Assembly: GCA_019912965.1 (NCBI GenBank)
Contig: JAIOHM010000140.1
Span: forward strand, 1 to 64,000
Length of the DNA: 64,000 nucleotides
Source: Anaerolineae bacterium
GTDB lineage: Bacteria > Chloroflexota > Anaerolineae > Aggregatilineales > Phototrophicaceae
Direction: 5' to 3'
How positions within the stretch are numbered: the first letter of the stretch is position 1; each line of letters begins with the position of its first letter. Both the position numbers and the translations under genes were made by a program. Of this stretch, positions 24,068 to 32,322 are shown one piece after another. A model generated the notes under the pieces. It was not told the origin of the DNA. It saw only the letters and a program-made list of their open reading frames with translations, and searched no databases.

Positions 24068-24547
24068 TTAACTTTGCACATTGGTTAAAGGAAACTGCGC
24101 GCCAATCATCTCGACATAGCGGGCGAGGTAACGGATCAGGTCTTGCCGTTCGCTGGCACTCACCAGACTGAAGATCATCCGTACCTGTTCCATCAGGTCG
24201 ATCTGAACAGCGAGGAAACGGGCTTCCCCGGAAGCCGTCAAGCTCACTTCAACCGAGCGGCGGTCAGTCGCACTTTGTTCACGCATCACCAATCCCAGTG
24301 CCTCCAATCGCTTGACCAATCCGGTCATCGTGGCATTGGTCAGGTGATGCTGACGGGCAATTTCGCCAATCGGGCAGCGTCCACCCCGTTCCATCAGCGT
24401 TTTCAGCACATAAAACTGTGGAGGTGTCAATTGGTGCGCCCCCATGTAGGCCGCCATTCGCTTTTCACCGTCCAGCACGATGGTGAAAAGCAGCGACCAA
24501 AGCTGGCTAACGTCTTGTTCAAGTTCAGGATTTACGTCAATCGACAT
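24068..24547 (-). CDS. MarR family transcriptional regulator
   Basis: The 159-residue winged-helix repressor shows LTPPQFYVLKTLMERGGRCP, the recognition region IARQHHLTNATMTGLVKRLE and the wing DRRSVEVSLTASGEARF, all MarR hallmarks. It probably acts as a dimer regulating efflux or stress genes in response to a small ligand. It is divergent from the ArsR-like gene at 24692, with about 145 bp between. The paired palindromes upstream of 1478 are of a kind MarR proteins bind, but no link is shown. Confidence 0.9.
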   Translation of the reverse strand: MSIDVNPELEQDVSQLWSLLFTIVLDGEKRMAAYMGAHQLTPPQFYVLKTLMERGGRCPIGEIARQHHLTNATMTGLVKRLEALGLVMREQSATDRRSVEVSLTASGEARFLAVQIDLMEQVRMIFSLVSASERQDLIRYLARYVEMIGAQFPLTNVQS

Positions 24548-24629
24548 GGTGCAATCGGTACCAAACGTAGGTGAAAATCTTGCTTGAGAACGAGTCTAAC
24601 CCGTTATCTGGCAGGGCGCTACCGGATGC

Positions 24630-24671
24630 TTGTAATTCCTGACCGTTAGCATATAATCATAAATGGTTATC
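24630..24671 (+). promoter_or_regulatory. Promoter and operator of the ArsR-like regulator gene
   Basis: TTGTAA (24630-24635), 16 bp, TATAAT (24652-24657). Overlapping the -10 and start region is an inverted repeat ATAA-T-CAT-AA-ATG-G-TTAT (24654-24671), suggestive of autoregulation. Confidence 0.45.
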
Positions 24672-24691
24672 AAAGTTGAGAATGGCGAGTC

Positions 24692-25240
24692 ATGGCCGCT
24701 TCAAAAGCTGACCTTATTCTGCATCCCACCCGTATGCGTATCATTCTGGCGTTGGCTGGTCAAAAAATGAGCGCATTACAACTGGTTGCCGCCATGCCAG
24801 ACATCCCGCAGGCCACGCTTTACCGCCATATCAAGACGTTGGCGAAAGCCAATATTCTGGCAGTTGCCGAAGAACGCCGGGTACGCGGAACGACTGAAAC
24901 CGTATACACGCTGGAACATGGCGGAGGACGACTCTCGCCAGAAGAATTCGCCAAAATGTCCAAAGACGACCATCTGCGCTACTTCACGGCGTTTCTGGCA
25001 GGTCTGTTAAACGATTTTTCGCGTTATTTGCATGGGTCGGAAGAAGTGAATATGCTGCGGGATGGCGTTGGTTACAATCGCGCCCCTCTGTACTTGAGTG
25101 ACGAAGAGTTGATCGAAATCAGCAATGTCATCAATGGCGCGCTGCTGCCCAAACTGAACAATAAGCCGGGGTCGGGTCGCCGTCGTCGTGACCTGATCTC
25201 GATTATCATTCCGATGGATGACGAACCCCCTGCTCCCTGA
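24692..25240 (+). CDS. ArsR-like winged-helix regulator (HTH_20 type)
   Basis: The 182-residue protein begins KADLILHPTRMRIILALAGQ and continues with a helix-turn-helix IPQATLYRHIKTLAKANILA and wing RRVRGTTETVYTL, the pattern of Chloroflexota ArsR-like regulators with a long C-terminal helical ligand domain (FAKMSKDDHLRYFTAFLAGL). No metal-binding cysteines are visible, so the effector is probably organic. It is single, between its own promoter palindrome and a strong hairpin. The ATG at 24692 has a weak GGCGAG-like site. Confidence 0.85.
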   Translation: MAASKADLILHPTRMRIILALAGQKMSALQLVAAMPDIPQATLYRHIKTLAKANILAVAEERRVRGTTETVYTLEHGGGRLSPEEFAKMSKDDHLRYFTAFLAGLLNDFSRYLHGSEEVNMLRDGVGYNRAPLYLSDEELIEISNVINGALLPKLNNKPGSGRRRRDLISIIIPMDDEPPAP

Positions 25241-25244
25241 ATCA

Positions 25245-25272
25245 GTTGCGCGAGCAACATGGCTCGCGCAAC
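25245..25272. terminator. Perfect 11 bp hairpin after the ArsR-like gene
   Basis: GTTGCGCGAGC (25245-25255) pairs without mismatch with GCTCGCGCAAC (25262-25272) across a 6-base loop. Followed by TT only on the plus strand, so it may work in both directions or be a mobile palindrome. Confidence 0.55.
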
Positions 25273-25310
25273 TTGACAAGGAGGGGGATTGTCCAGGGAA
25301 ATAGCGAAAG

Positions 25311-25793
25311 TTAGAAGTTCTCCGTCACATCCAGCAAATCCTGAATGCGCGGCCAAACACGATCATCCGGCACCAGCCACTTATGGCGAACGATATGCTG
25401 GCGATCAATCATTACCATGCCGGGATACTGCATCATATTGAACATCTTGTGGATGTCCCGTTTTTCATCCGCCAGTAAAGGAAAAGGCGGTGGTGTCGGG
25501 CTGCTGACGTAAAAGCCATACAACATATGCGGTTGGTCGCAGATCAACAAACCGAGGTTGACCCCGCCGCGCATCAAAGTATGAGCATGACGTTCCAGCC
25601 ACAGAATGCGCCGTACACTAACCGACTGCCAGATGTCCCCAATGAAGCCCAGCATCAAACCCCTTTCACCCATCAAACTTTCCAGCGACCAGCACTGTCG
25701 CGCATGATCGAGAGTCGTGAAATTCGGGGCAACCCTATTTAAGCCTGGGCCGAGTTCGAGTGTTTGGAATTTGGGAATCACGGGAGAAAGCAT
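25311..25793 (-). CDS. Redoxin-fold protein lacking the peroxidatic cysteine
   Basis: The 160-residue protein has a thioredoxin-like AhpC/TSA layout: VAPNFTTLDHARQCWSLESL, then LMLGFIGDIWQSVSVRRILW, later NLGLLICDQPHMLYGFYV and YPGMVMIDRQHIVRHKWLVP. In active redoxins the second segment carries a WCPxC-type site; here it is Trp55-Gln-Ser-Val-Ser, so classical peroxidase chemistry is excluded. It may be a regulatory or binding version. AAGG lies 9 bases before the ATG. It precedes an HhH glycosylase on the same strand, about 100 bp apart going upstream. Confidence 0.7.
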   Translation of the reverse strand: MLSPVIPKFQTLELGPGLNRVAPNFTTLDHARQCWSLESLMGERGLMLGFIGDIWQSVSVRRILWLERHAHTLMRGGVNLGLLICDQPHMLYGFYVSSPTPPPFPLLADEKRDIHKMFNMMQYPGMVMIDRQHIVRHKWLVPDDRVWPRIQDLLDVTENF

Positions 25794-25895
25794 GAGACAA
25801 TACCTTAATTGATGTTGATTATCTCTAGTATAACCTCACTTTCACAATTTTATCTCAATTATCAAACAATTCAGAAATCTTTAATAAACCAGCCC

Positions 25896-26801
25896 TTATA
25901 TGGCTGCCCGCAGATAATGTGCCCAGTACCCCGCATAATCGCCGTAAGGTTTTGCCAATCGTGCGAGATCATCCATTGTCAGAGTTGGCTGCCCATAAGT
26001 ACGTCTCGCAGCTTCCAGCAGCCATTTTTCCGCGACCGGAAGCTGGTTCATATGCCCCAACCCGCGCAGTAAAATAAAGCTCGCTGACCACGCGCCAATC
26101 CCTTTAATCGACCGCAGCCATGTTTCCACTGACTGATATGGCGCGGTATATAACCAATCTTCATCGACTTGATCGAAGGCGCGGGCAACCGAAAGAATGC
26201 CTGCCGTTTTCCACCGGTTGCCGATCACACGGTTGAGTTCTGCTTCATCGGCAATCGCCAATTGAGAAGGCTCAGGAAATCCATAATATTGGATTCCGTC
26301 AACCTTTAATCCACTTCCATAATGGGTTGTGAGCCGATCTTTCATCCCCCGCGAGACCGACATGCTGTTGCGCTGCGAAAGAATCGCCCAGCAGGCATTC
26401 TCAAACGGCGTCAAAAACTTGACCTGATGATACCCGTATAAATCATCGATAACAGATGCGAACGCCGGGTCATCCTGCCCGACAGCATAAAACGGCTGTA
26501 AATCATCCGCCAGACTGAGAAAAAAACGGATTCTTTCCAGCGCCTCTCTCTGGCTGATTTCATCCAGGTCATCTTCAGTATAAAGGGTGTAAACCAGTTC
26601 AGGTGCTTCGACGGTTCCGCTAGAAGCAAGGCGGAAAACAACCACCCGCCCTTTACACATAATCGCTTTGGTCAACACCCCTTCCCCAATCGCCTGTTCA
26701 CCCATCGCAGGGCGAAAGTGTCCCAAAAAGTTAAGAGTTTTGGCGAAGTCAAAAGGCGGTTTAGGGATAAGATTTCCGGTTACAGTGTGAAGCGTCATCA
26801 T
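25896..26801 (-). CDS. HhH-GPD DNA glycosylase (AlkA/OGG1-like)
   Basis: The 301-residue protein has an N-terminal beta-rich domain, helical core (TPFENACWAILSQRNSMSVS, typical of the GPD core), and helix-hairpin-helix SIKGIGAWSASFILLRGLG (about residues 215-235). Such enzymes excise alkylated or oxidised bases. The catalytic Asp that normally follows the hairpin in a proline-containing loop is not evident; the loop reads LPVAEKWLLEA, with a Glu as the only acid. Activity is therefore uncertain. Start at the first of two ATGs after AAGGCATAT. Confidence 0.8.
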   Translation of the reverse strand: MMTLHTVTGNLIPKPPFDFAKTLNFLGHFRPAMGEQAIGEGVLTKAIMCKGRVVVFRLASSGTVEAPELVYTLYTEDDLDEISQREALERIRFFLSLADDLQPFYAVGQDDPAFASVIDDLYGYHQVKFLTPFENACWAILSQRNSMSVSRGMKDRLTTHYGSGLKVDGIQYYGFPEPSQLAIADEAELNRVIGNRWKTAGILSVARAFDQVDEDWLYTAPYQSVETWLRSIKGIGAWSASFILLRGLGHMNQLPVAEKWLLEAARRTYGQPTLTMDDLARLAKPYGDYAGYWAHYLRAAI

Positions 26802-26863
26802 ATATGCCTTGTTTGTGTTTGCAATACTTTACCGCCCGTCTGTGACACCCATATGGGCAGTAG

Positions 26864-27874
26864 CTAAACGACTTCCGAAACATAAACCACCCGCCCCTCG
26901 TGCTGTGAACGGGTCGCGGCGATAGCAGCTTGAAGCGCGGCGCGGGCGTCCTGCGGCGTTACGCTTGGTGCTTTCTGTTCGCGCAGGCATTCGATGTAAT
27001 GGTCGATTTGCGCTGTATAGGCTGGGCCGAAGCGTTCCGGGAAATGCGGAACGACATCATGCCGCGCACCTTCACGGTTGAGCAGCAGCACTGGCGTATG
27101 CTGGAGATAACCGATTTGCAGCGCGCCTTTGGTGCCAATCACATTCGTCTGAATATCATAGCCATAATGCGCCGTGCGGCTGACTTCCACATTTCCCAAT
27201 CCGCCCTTCTCAAACCGCACATTGACCATCGCGTTATCCACATCACCCACATCCAGCAGTTCGGGATAAACCAGCGATGCCCACTCCGTATACACCCGCT
27301 GAATTTCGTCGCCCATCAGCCAGCGCAGCAGATCAAAATCGTGAATGCCCATATCCAAAATCAGGCCGCCGCTGACCGCCGGATTTGCGTATTCCAGACT
27401 GGTGCGGAACGGATCACGTCCGATTGATCGAATCACCACCGGATCGCCAATCGCACCGTTTTCAATCTGCTGTTTAGCCGCCGCATAACCCCGGTCGAAG
27501 CGCCGCATAAACCCCACTTGGAACATCACGCCCGCTTTTTCGACCGCCGCAATAATCGCATCCGTTTCAGCCAATGTCAGCGCGGCAGGCTTTTCGCAGA
27601 AAATATTTTTGCCCGCTTCCGCTGCTGCTGTCACCACTTCAAGGTGTGTATGGGTGGGTGTAACCACCACTACCGCGTCAATCGCTTTATCGTTCAGCAG
27701 ATCATGATAATCAGTGTAGGTCTGTGTCCCGCGTTCGGCATACGGTTGCAGCACTTCCGGTCGGCTGTCCGCCACTGCTACCAGACGCGCATCCGCCGCC
27801 TGTGCTGCTACAAACGAAGCGTAGACGCTGCCCATCCGCCCCAAACCAATAACGCCGATCCCAATGCGCGCCAT
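26864..27874 (-). CDS. Gfo/Idh/MocA oxidoreductase, probably inositol 2-dehydrogenase
   Basis: The 336-residue protein has an N-terminal NAD-binding GVIGLGRMGSVYA, the family lysine in NIFCEKPAALTL, then VGFMRRFDRGYAAAK, IRSIGRDPFRTS and SGGLILDMGIHDFDLLRWLM. FMRRFD and GRDP are characteristic of myo-inositol dehydrogenases (IolG), which oxidise inositol to scyllo-inosose. No other iol genes are near, so related sugar substrates remain possible. AAGGACAAAATATC precedes the ATG. It stands alone before a repeat-rich spacer. Confidence 0.85.
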   Translation of the reverse strand: MARIGIGVIGLGRMGSVYASFVAAQAADARLVAVADSRPEVLQPYAERGTQTYTDYHDLLNDKAIDAVVVVTPTHTHLEVVTAAAEAGKNIFCEKPAALTLAETDAIIAAVEKAGVMFQVGFMRRFDRGYAAAKQQIENGAIGDPVVIRSIGRDPFRTSLEYANPAVSGGLILDMGIHDFDLLRWLMGDEIQRVYTEWASLVYPELLDVGDVDNAMVNVRFEKGGLGNVEVSRTAHYGYDIQTNVIGTKGALQIGYLQHTPVLLLNREGARHDVVPHFPERFGPAYTAQIDHYIECLREQKAPSVTPQDARAALQAAIAATRSQHEGRVVYVSEVV

Positions 27875-28029
27875 GATATTTTGTCCTTGTCAGCAGGAAT
27901 TAAAGGCTACAGCATAGCCCGATTTCGAGAATCCATCCACTGGCTTGACACAACAGAACATATGCGCTAAAATTAATAAGGTTATATAGTAAGGTATTCG
28001 CCCCAAAATCAGCGTGTATTGCAGCGGCA

Positions 28030-28260
28030 CCCCAACCCCGAATCGCCGCAACAAAATTATCGCCAATATACATCACGCACAGACCCATTCCGCAATCGCA
28101 ACCGCTGCAACTTCGCAATCCAACTTGGAATTAAAAACCAACTGCTGACAATCCCGCAACCCTCCGTAATCTTTTACTCATACCTCATACCTCGTTACTT
28201 TGTACTCTGTACTCATACCTCATCCCTCATCACTTTGAACTCATAACCCATTACTCCCCA
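28030..28260. repeat. Short-period repeat spacer upstream of the sigma-factor gene
   Basis: The 544 bp between 27875 and 28418 contain no credible gene. 28084-28120 carries the ACCCATTCCGCAATCGCAA words seen again near 35.5 kb. 28160-28260 is a run of degenerate heptamers (CTCATAC, CTCGTTA, CTTTGTA, CTCTGTA, CTCATCC), whose reverse-complement relatives appear at 57.09 kb. A TATAAT at 28285-28290 may be the -10 of the sigma-factor gene, but no good -35 is visible. Confidence 0.6.
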
Positions 28261-28418
28261 ACTGGCTAATGCAATCCGTCGCGTTATAATGCATACTCAA
28301 AATTGAGAACCCAAAATACATGTTCGCGCGCAACTTTAGGGTGCGGGTTGCGTATAAACCAGTTAGACGCTGTGCCGGATCAATAATCCCGCGCAGCCAA
28401 CACGTAGGAAAATTAAGC

Positions 28419-29018
28419 ATGTCTGATCCAGCCACACTCGAATGGGTACAAGCGGCTCTACAAGGCGACCAGGATGCTTTTGCTGAGATTGTGCTTGCGT
28501 ACCAGGATGCCGTTTACAACCTGTGCTATCGGATGTTGGGTGAACGGGGCGAGGCCGAAGATGCCGCGCAGGAAGCTTTTCTGCGTGCCTATCTGAATCT
28601 TGCCCGGTATGACTCGGTACGCTCCTTCAAAACCTGGATATTGAGCATCGCCTCCAACTACTGCATCGACCGTCTGCGTCGCCGTCGCCTGCAATGGATG
28701 TCGTTGGACGACGAGCCAACATCGGATTCGTTAGCCTTGAGCAGTGATGAGCCGGAACCCGAACCCGCCACGCTCACCAAAGAACGTAGCGCGGCCATTC
28801 AGGCTTTGCTGGATGAACTCAGCCCGGATTACCGCGCAGCAGTTGTCCTGCGTTACTGGTACGATTATTCGTATGCCGAAATTGCAGAAATGATGGATAC
28901 GACCGAAAGCGCCGTCAAAAGCCGTCTGTTCCGTGCGCGGCAGGCGTTAGCCGATAAACTTGGCGCGGATGCGGCCTCCGCCCGGTTGGGCAACAACCCG
29001 TTGTTGGAGGGGATGTAG
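28419..29018 (+). CDS. ECF-type sigma-70 family RNA polymerase sigma factor
   Basis: The 199-residue protein has a region 2 (AFAEIVLAYQDAVYNLCYRM, EDAAQEAFLRAYLNL, SFKTWILSIASNYCIDRLRR) and region 4 (LSPDYRAAVVLRYWYDYSYA, AEMMDTTESAVKSRLFRARQ) joined by an acidic linker, as in RpoE/SigW-type factors. It directs RNA polymerase to a stress regulon. The ATG at 28419 follows TAGGAAAATTAAGC; the longer frame from 28320 has no RBS. The next gene starts 3 bp later and has the features of its anti-sigma factor. Confidence 0.9.
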   Translation: MSDPATLEWVQAALQGDQDAFAEIVLAYQDAVYNLCYRMLGERGEAEDAAQEAFLRAYLNLARYDSVRSFKTWILSIASNYCIDRLRRRRLQWMSLDDEPTSDSLALSSDEPEPEPATLTKERSAAIQALLDELSPDYRAAVVLRYWYDYSYAEIAEMMDTTESAVKSRLFRARQALADKLGADAASARLGNNPLLEGM

Positions 29019-29021
29019 TTC

Positions 29022-29588
29022 ATGGCAACCGAACAACAAAAACGACTGATGCAGGAGGCGCTGGACGCCCAGCTTACCGCTGAAGCCCTGCGCGACCTGC
29101 GCGAACAACTGGATAACGACCGCGAGGCGATGGGACAGTTCGCCCGCCTCAAGATGGTTGATGATCTCCTCAAAACTGCCCCCATCGAACGTGCCCCCAA
29201 AAAGCTGGCACTGAACATTCTCGCCCGCATCGGGGAAATGGCCGAGGAAATGAACGCCCAGCCAGAAGACAGCCCGGAACGCATCCAGATGGCACTTGCG
29301 CTCTCGCTGGTGGTGCTGGTCACGCTCCCGCTGCTGGTCGCGGCGGTTACCGCTTATCTGAGCCAGGCGGGCAACCCGGATGCGCTGAACGCCGTCTTGG
29401 CAGAAATCGTCAACCTGCTGTCGGTGGTGCTGGAACTGCTGGAAGAACTGATGCAGGGGGCACAAACCCTGTTGAACGATTACCCGGAAATCGCGGCAGT
29501 CTTGGTCGCCATCATTCCAGTATTGGGTTATTGGCTGCTGCGCTTCATGCAGGAACAGCACGAAAAGCAGAAATCTGATGCTGAGTGA
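29022..29588 (+). CDS. Probable membrane anti-sigma factor, zinc-less
   Basis: The 188-residue protein has a cytoplasmic N-terminal helical region (residues 1-90, LTAEALRDLREQLDNDREAM), one membrane segment (about 92-114, MALALSLVVLVTLPLLVAAV), a leucine-rich amphipathic stretch and a C-terminal hydrophobic helix (AAVLVAIIPVLGYWLLRFM). Its position 3 bp after the ECF sigma gene and its topology suggest an anti-sigma factor. It lacks the His-x3-Cys-x2-Cys zinc motif of the ZAS class. The next small membrane gene overlaps its end by 11 bases. Confidence 0.65.
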   Translation: MATEQQKRLMQEALDAQLTAEALRDLREQLDNDREAMGQFARLKMVDDLLKTAPIERAPKKLALNILARIGEMAEEMNAQPEDSPERIQMALALSLVVLVTLPLLVAAVTAYLSQAGNPDALNAVLAEIVNLLSVVLELLEELMQGAQTLLNDYPEIAAVLVAIIPVLGYWLLRFMQEQHEKQKSDAE

Positions 29589-29745
29589 ACATAACCGCAC
29601 CCTCGCCTTAATCGCCGTCATCGGCATCGCCTTGTTGACGTTATTTAACGCGAACTGGCTGCTCCAGATTTTAGGCATCATCCAGTCAGTGGTTTTCATT
29701 ACGCTGGGTATCGTAGCGATCATGTATCTTTGGAAGCGGATGTAG
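29578..29745 (+). CDS. 55-residue two-helix membrane protein
   Basis: The short gene starts at an ATG overlapping the end of the anti-sigma gene. The product has two hydrophobic helices (LALIAVIGIALLTLF, then IQSVVFITLGIVAIMYLW) separated by NANWLLQILG, and ends KRM. It is followed after 8 bp by the sensor-domain gene, so it is plainly part of the operon. Perhaps a small subunit or regulator of the membrane sensing complex; no family recognised. Confidence 0.65.
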   Translation: MLSEHNRTLALIAVIGIALLTLFNANWLLQILGIIQSVVFITLGIVAIMYLWKRM

Positions 29746-29753
29746 GGGGCGTT

Positions 29754-30392
29754 GTGAACGGTAAAAACTGGTTGGATGTACTCACCGATGGGCAAATTAT
29801 GCGCGATTGGTTTTCACTGATCGCGCACTTCTTTCTGGGCATAGCCTATTTTGGTTTCCTCAGTGCGGGTTTTTCGACGGCTATCGGGCTGTCCATAGTC
29901 CTGATCGGTATTCCGCTGCTGCTGTTCATGTTGGGCAGCACACGGACGCTGGCCGCGATGGATCGGCGTTTGTTCGGCGCGATTTTGGATATTGAAACCG
30001 ATGAAGTGGCCGAAGATGTTGATACACAGGGGGCGAATCTCGGTGAGCGCCTCGGCATGTTTTTTGGCAGCGGTACGACATGGCTGAGTCTGGTCTATCT
30101 CCTGCTGAAGCTCCCCATCGGAATATTCGCCTTTATGGCTTCGATGTTCATCCTGCCCCTGCTGATGATTGAAGTCCTCATCCTCGCGCCCCTCACCATT
30201 GATATGCGCCTCATCACCGTCCGCGCCCTGCATTGGACTGCGGTTGGTCTGCACCGTTTCCCCGGCGTTTTGCTCCCTTCGGGCAAGCGCAAACGCCCGC
30301 GCGATATCTCTCGTTTAGAGACGACCGAATCCACAGAACCCCAATACTACATTGATGACGATGGTGAACTGCTGGTCAAACGCAAGTTTTGA
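29754..30392 (+). CDS. Membrane protein with putative-sensor domain
   Basis: The 212-residue protein has a Putative_sensor-type domain: SLIAHFFLGIAYFGFLSAGF, STAIGLSIVLIGIPLLLFML, then RTLAAMDRRLFGAIL and a second helix pair (LVYLLLKLPIGIFAFMASMF, ILPLLMIEVLILAPL). In Actinobacteria and Chloroflexota this domain usually precedes a histidine kinase; here it ends in a short charged tail (YYIDDDGELLVKRKF). As the last gene of the sigma / anti-sigma operon it probably senses envelope stress. The GTG at 29754 follows GGGGGCGTT; an earlier TTG would overlap the upstream gene more. Confidence 0.75.
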   Translation: MNGKNWLDVLTDGQIMRDWFSLIAHFFLGIAYFGFLSAGFSTAIGLSIVLIGIPLLLFMLGSTRTLAAMDRRLFGAILDIETDEVAEDVDTQGANLGERLGMFFGSGTTWLSLVYLLLKLPIGIFAFMASMFILPLLMIEVLILAPLTIDMRLITVRALHWTAVGLHRFPGVLLPSGKRKRPRDISRLETTESTEPQYYIDDDGELLVKRKF

Positions 30393-30572
30393 TTCAGAAA
30401 TCATTTGAAAATTCATGTTGTATCGGCTATGTAGGGACGTGACATGTTACACCCTGCTTTATGCTATCCGTCTGCCCAAATGTGATGCCTCCTGCGTGAT
30501 ATATTTCACTACCTGTCCCTCTCCTCCACCGCCATAATCAAGTCTAAAAGTCGCATCGGCGGAGGAATTTTT

Positions 30573-31289
30573 ATGTCTGAGAGCAAATGGAGTTTACGCG
30601 AAATCGGCGAAACGATTTTCGGGGCGCTGGCGGTTGCAGTGTGTCTGGTCTTCAGCCCGCTGCTGCGCGGCTGGTACAACCGTTGGGGCGCAACCATCCA
30701 CGATCAATTCAGGGCACTGCCGGGGGATGAGCGTACACCCGATTTCGTGCTGGGCTACACCCGTGCCATCACCATTCACGCCGCGCCCGATCAAATCTGG
30801 CCGTGGCTGGCGCAGATTGGGCAAGGTAAGGGCGGCCTGTACAGCTATGACCATTTGGAAAATCTGATCGGCTGTCAGATACACAATGCCCAGCGGATTA
30901 TGCCGGAATATCAGCAAATACAGGTTGGCGATGTTGTACGTTTGGGGCCGAAAGGCTATCCGCTGTATAAAATCACGCTGCTGACGCCGGGGCGGGCGAT
31001 GCTGCTCACTGGCGCAGACCCCAAAACCGAAAATTATGCCGTTGTCACCGACCCGATGCCCGAAACCTATCTGATCTATAACTGGCTGCTGTTCCTCGAT
31101 CCGCAGTCGGACGGCACAACCCGGCTGATTACACGGACGCGGATGGCTTATAACCCCGGTTTTGGCAACTGGTTTATGTGGCGCGTGCTGATGGAGCCAA
31201 TCAATTTTGTGATGGAACGCAAAATGTTGTTGGGCATCAAACAGCGCGCCGAATCATTGGAACGTCAATTGCATCCCGCATTGGCATAG
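30573..31289 (+). CDS. SRPBCC-superfamily membrane-anchored protein
   Basis: The 238-residue protein has one N-terminal membrane helix (IFGALAVAVCLVFSPLL) and then a START/Bet v1-like domain: YTRAITIHAAPDQIWPWLAQ, GQGKGGLYSYDHLENLIG, VVRLGPKGYPLYKI and TRLITRTRMAYNPG. Such domains bind hydrophobic ligands. GGAGGAATTTTT precedes the ATG. Monocistronic with a strong hairpin after it. The 180 bp before it hold a degenerate palindrome (near 30432-30456) of the family described in the findings. Confidence 0.8.
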   Translation: MSESKWSLREIGETIFGALAVAVCLVFSPLLRGWYNRWGATIHDQFRALPGDERTPDFVLGYTRAITIHAAPDQIWPWLAQIGQGKGGLYSYDHLENLIGCQIHNAQRIMPEYQQIQVGDVVRLGPKGYPLYKITLLTPGRAMLLTGADPKTENYAVVTDPMPETYLIYNWLLFLDPQSDGTTRLITRTRMAYNPGFGNWFMWRVLMEPINFVMERKMLLGIKQRAESLERQLHPALA

Positions 31290-31301
31290 GCTTTAGGGAA
31301 T

Positions 31302-31323
31302 GGGGTGCAGCATTTTGCACCCC
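31302..31323. terminator. Bidirectional hairpin between convergent genes
   Basis: GGGGTGCA (31302-31309) pairs perfectly with TGCACCCC (31316-31323). It lies between the SRPBCC gene and the convergent membrane-protein gene. 31325-31352 then holds AACCAATAACCAATAACTAACAA-type short repeats. Confidence 0.6.
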
Positions 31324-31353
31324 GAAACCAATAACCAATAACTAACAACTACC

Positions 31354-32253
31354 CTAAAATCCGCCGACTGCACCCGATTTCTGCACAAACGCACCCCGAA
31401 TCATATCCGGGCTGAATTCGCTGGAAACCTCGCCCTCGGTCGCATAGCGGTACAGCGCTGCCTGATAAATCCCGCCGAGCGTAGAAGCCAACAGAGAAAT
31501 CGCCGCTATGGCGATAATCATGGCGATGATCGCCAGCACCACCAAAACAGTCGCTTTCATGCTGGCAAACACCGCGATCAAAACAACGCCGAGTATTATC
31601 ACGCCGAATGTAATCAAACCGAAAACCGCCCCAACGCCGAAGTTGCCCGCCAGTTGTTCGCCCCATGTTTTCTTGAGCAGTGCGCCGCTGCGCTTCACGC
31701 ACTCAATCGGGCCGACATTTTCCACCACCAGCACCGGAACCGCGAGGAAGGTCACGATATTCCACGCCGCACCGATCAATCCGACAATAATCTGCCCGAT
31801 GATCGCCGCAATCGGGTTCTTGTTACCCCGGAAAGCATTTGACAGCAGTTGCAGGATGATTCCCACCGTAGCCGAAATCGCCGCATAACCCACAATCGTG
31901 CCAATACGTTCGCGGGCAATGTTGAATCCATCTTGCAGCGTTGGGTCGCCGCCCTTGAGCCGGATGAGCGCCGCACCGATCAGCGCCGATTTACAGAAGA
32001 TGATGACGGTATACATCACCAGATAAAACAGGAATGTGACGATCAGCGTGGCAATGCCGACTCCGCCTTCGCCATCGCTGTTGGTCAGGCCATCAAACAT
32101 GCCCGCCGCCAGCATCGGCACAAAAAAGCTGATCGAAACAATCACGACCCCAATGAATGAGATAATCGGAAAAATCACCAGTTCTTTATCTGACCGGAGT
32201 ACGCCGTAACTGGCCTTCACCAGTTCCCAACTCCGACTAAAAGCTGCAAACAT
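31354..32253 (-). CDS. DUF6159-like multi-pass membrane protein
   Basis: The 299-residue protein begins FAAFSRSWELVKASYGVLRS and has about six membrane helices (LVIFPIISFIGVVIVSISFF, GIATLIVTFLFYLVMYTVII, AAIIGQIIVGLIGAAWNIVT, FGLITFGVIILGVVLIAVFA, VLVVLAIIAMIIAIAAISLL). This start and the topology match the DUF6159 group of unknown function. The C-terminal tail is cytoplasmic or periplasmic and has no catalytic motif. AGGAGGAA lies 6-7 bases before the ATG. Confidence 0.78.
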   Translation of the reverse strand: MFAAFSRSWELVKASYGVLRSDKELVIFPIISFIGVVIVSISFFVPMLAAGMFDGLTNSDGEGGVGIATLIVTFLFYLVMYTVIIFCKSALIGAALIRLKGGDPTLQDGFNIARERIGTIVGYAAISATVGIILQLLSNAFRGNKNPIAAIIGQIIVGLIGAAWNIVTFLAVPVLVVENVGPIECVKRSGALLKKTWGEQLAGNFGVGAVFGLITFGVIILGVVLIAVFASMKATVLVVLAIIAMIIAIAAISLLASTLGGIYQAALYRYATEGEVSSEFSPDMIRGAFVQKSGAVGGF

Positions 32254-32322
32254 TTTTATTTCCTCCTATAGGCTGTGGGTGCTATCATATTCTAGCACGG
32301 TTGGTACAACACATGGGGCACG

